From Rhodopirellula sp. (GTDB lineage Bacteria > Planctomycetota > Planctomycetia > Pirellulales > Pirellulaceae), in contig JAHELS010000003.1 of NCBI GenBank assembly GCA_024644085.1, positions 1 through 64,000 of the forward strand: DNA of 64,000 nucleotides, read 5' to 3'. The stretch's first letter is position 1. The number at the start of each line of letters is the position of its first letter. Positions 63,384-64,000 of the stretch are shown one piece after another. Below the pieces are notes generated by a model. It was not told where the DNA came from, did not search any database, and worked only from the letters and a program-made list of their open reading frames with translations. The translations under genes and the position numbers were made by a program.

Positions 63384-64000
63384 CTACGATTTCTTATCCG
63401 GAGCATCTTCGTCCTCGTCATCGTCCTTGTCTTCCGGTTTCTCTTTTTCCTCTCCGTTGGCCTTCTGCATCGGATTCTTTGGTTTCTTATCCTTGAACAG
63501 CTTGAACCGGCTCGGCACCAACTTGGGCGGCCAATGATTGTTGGACTCCTCGGTATCTGCCGTTTCGCGGCGTGGGTCGAGTTGCAGACGAACAATCTCC
63601 TTGTCCGAGAGGAACAGCTTATCGACGTGTTGGCTGTTTCCGCGCCAGATCTCGGCTGGAATGTGGACCAGTTCGCTGGAATCGTCGCCGTAGTGGATAC
63701 GTACGATAACCGGCATCACCAAACCGCCGACGTTACTGAAGCGAACGACGTAGAAGTTCGTCGTTCGGCTGAGCATCGCCCGCTCGTCGTCCTCCAGGCT
63801 TTCCAGAAATTTCTGGAAGGATTTGCGAGCCGATTCCTCAACAGTGAGTTCGTCGTACGCCGGGCTGTTGTAAAAGTCTTTCAGGCCCGGTTGCCAATCG
63901 ATTCGCTTCGGCAATTCCGCGTTGCGTTGTTTGCTGAGCGTTGGTTCTCGGGCATCGCGTTCCTTGCGTTTCCGCTCGGCGTCATCGTCGGGATCGCCGC
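63384..64000 (-). CDS. C-terminal part of a probable M1-family metallopeptidase
   Basis: The frame is open from base 64000 down to TGA at 63384, about 205 codons, so the N-terminus lies outside. The visible segment contains KRIDWQPGLKDFYNSPAYDEL, split as KRIDWQPGL and YNSPAYDEL. It also has MLSRTTNFYVVRFSNVGGLVMPVIV and a C-terminal beta-sandwich-like stretch, ending in a strongly Asp/Glu/Lys-rich tail (about 35 residues). The pattern is like the C-terminal domain of planctomycete M1 peptidases (aminopeptidase N type). The catalytic HExxH region is not in the window, so the identification is tentative. A TTG at 63914 is unlikely to be a real start. Confidence 0.6.
   Translation of the reverse strand, partial: GDPDDDAERKRKERDAREPTLSKQRNAELPKRIDWQPGLKDFYNSPAYDELTVEESARKSFQKFLESLEDDERAMLSRTTNFYVVRFSNVGGLVMPVIVRIHYGDDSSELVHIPAEIWRGNSQHVDKLFLSDKEIVRLQLDPRRETADTEESNNHWPPKLVPSRFKLFKDKKPKNPMQKANGEEKEKPEDKDDDEDEDAPDKKS

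Noticed and set aside
63384-63914. A complete 176-residue protein starting at TTG 63914
   Set aside because: The frame stays open to the window edge and continues as clear coding sequence, so it is a fragment of a larger gene.

Overview
The window looks like a chromosomal segment of a planctomycete, most likely a marine Pirellulaceae (Rhodopirellula/Blastopirellula type). The grounds are three Cys-type sulfatases, an ECF sigma factor beside a Ser/Thr kinase with an anti-sigma-like zinc finger, a second kinase fused to a cyclic-nucleotide-binding domain, a zinc-ribbon membrane protein, a PQQ-propeller protein, a complete Na+-NQR operon, many GTG/TTG starts and moderately high GC. No rRNA, tRNA, CRISPR array, insertion sequence or prophage was seen. 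Two genes run off the window: a large secreted protein on the left (minus strand, from 2265) and the C-terminus of a probable M1-type metallopeptidase on the right.

Layout. 1-4.1 kb: truncated secreted protein with an odd junction near base 115, a small conserved-looking coiled protein and an acidic low-complexity protein. 4.4-7.4 kb: DUF1499 protein, enolase-superfamily enzyme and FAD monooxygenase in one tight operon. 7.4-13.6 kb: RadC-like protein, then a CzcB/CzcA-type metal efflux pair. 13.8-17.5 kb: HisK-type PHP phosphatase, a sulfatase and a tandem class II aldolase protein. 17.5-20.1 kb: TypA/BipA and a His-rich lipoprotein. 20.5-29.7 kb: nqrABCDEF, then one gene fusing the flavin transferase ApbE to the iron-maturation factor NqrM, then a PQQ-like propeller protein. 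29.7-32.9 kb: a hairpin-forming inverted-repeat element, ECF sigma factor and a kinase carrying a C-terminal DJ-1/PfpI-like domain. 32.9-40.1 kb: Gfo/Idh/MocA oxidoreductase, mfd, lhgO and a divergent HD-GYP protein. 40.2-48.2 kb: two sulfatases, an acyltransferase/glycosyltransferase pair, an MsbA-like exporter and a polytopic membrane protein. 48.2-54.2 kb: small membrane proteins, cysteine synthase, 2-oxoacid:ferredoxin oxidoreductase (korAB) and a DOMON/CBM9-like protein. 54.2-59.2 kb: cNMP-kinase, small secreted protein, then an OleD-like reductase, a ketosynthase and an ACP. 59.3-64 kb: PPK2, zinc-ribbon protein, LpxH-like phosphoesterase, CinA-like protein, DUF6702-like protein and the peptidase fragment.

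The most distinctive unit is the NQR locus. A near-perfect Rex/CRP-type palindrome lies just before nqrA. All six subunits keep their cofactor residues, and the two dedicated maturation activities (FMN attachment and Fe insertion) sit in one predicted membrane-spanning polypeptide. Other points worth a second look are the kinase/DJ-1 fusion beside its sigma factor, an aldolase with a second domain that has lost its zinc ligands, a CinA that has lost its amidase motif, a degenerate HD-GYP domain, and the left-edge discontinuity, which may be a rearrangement or an assembly join.
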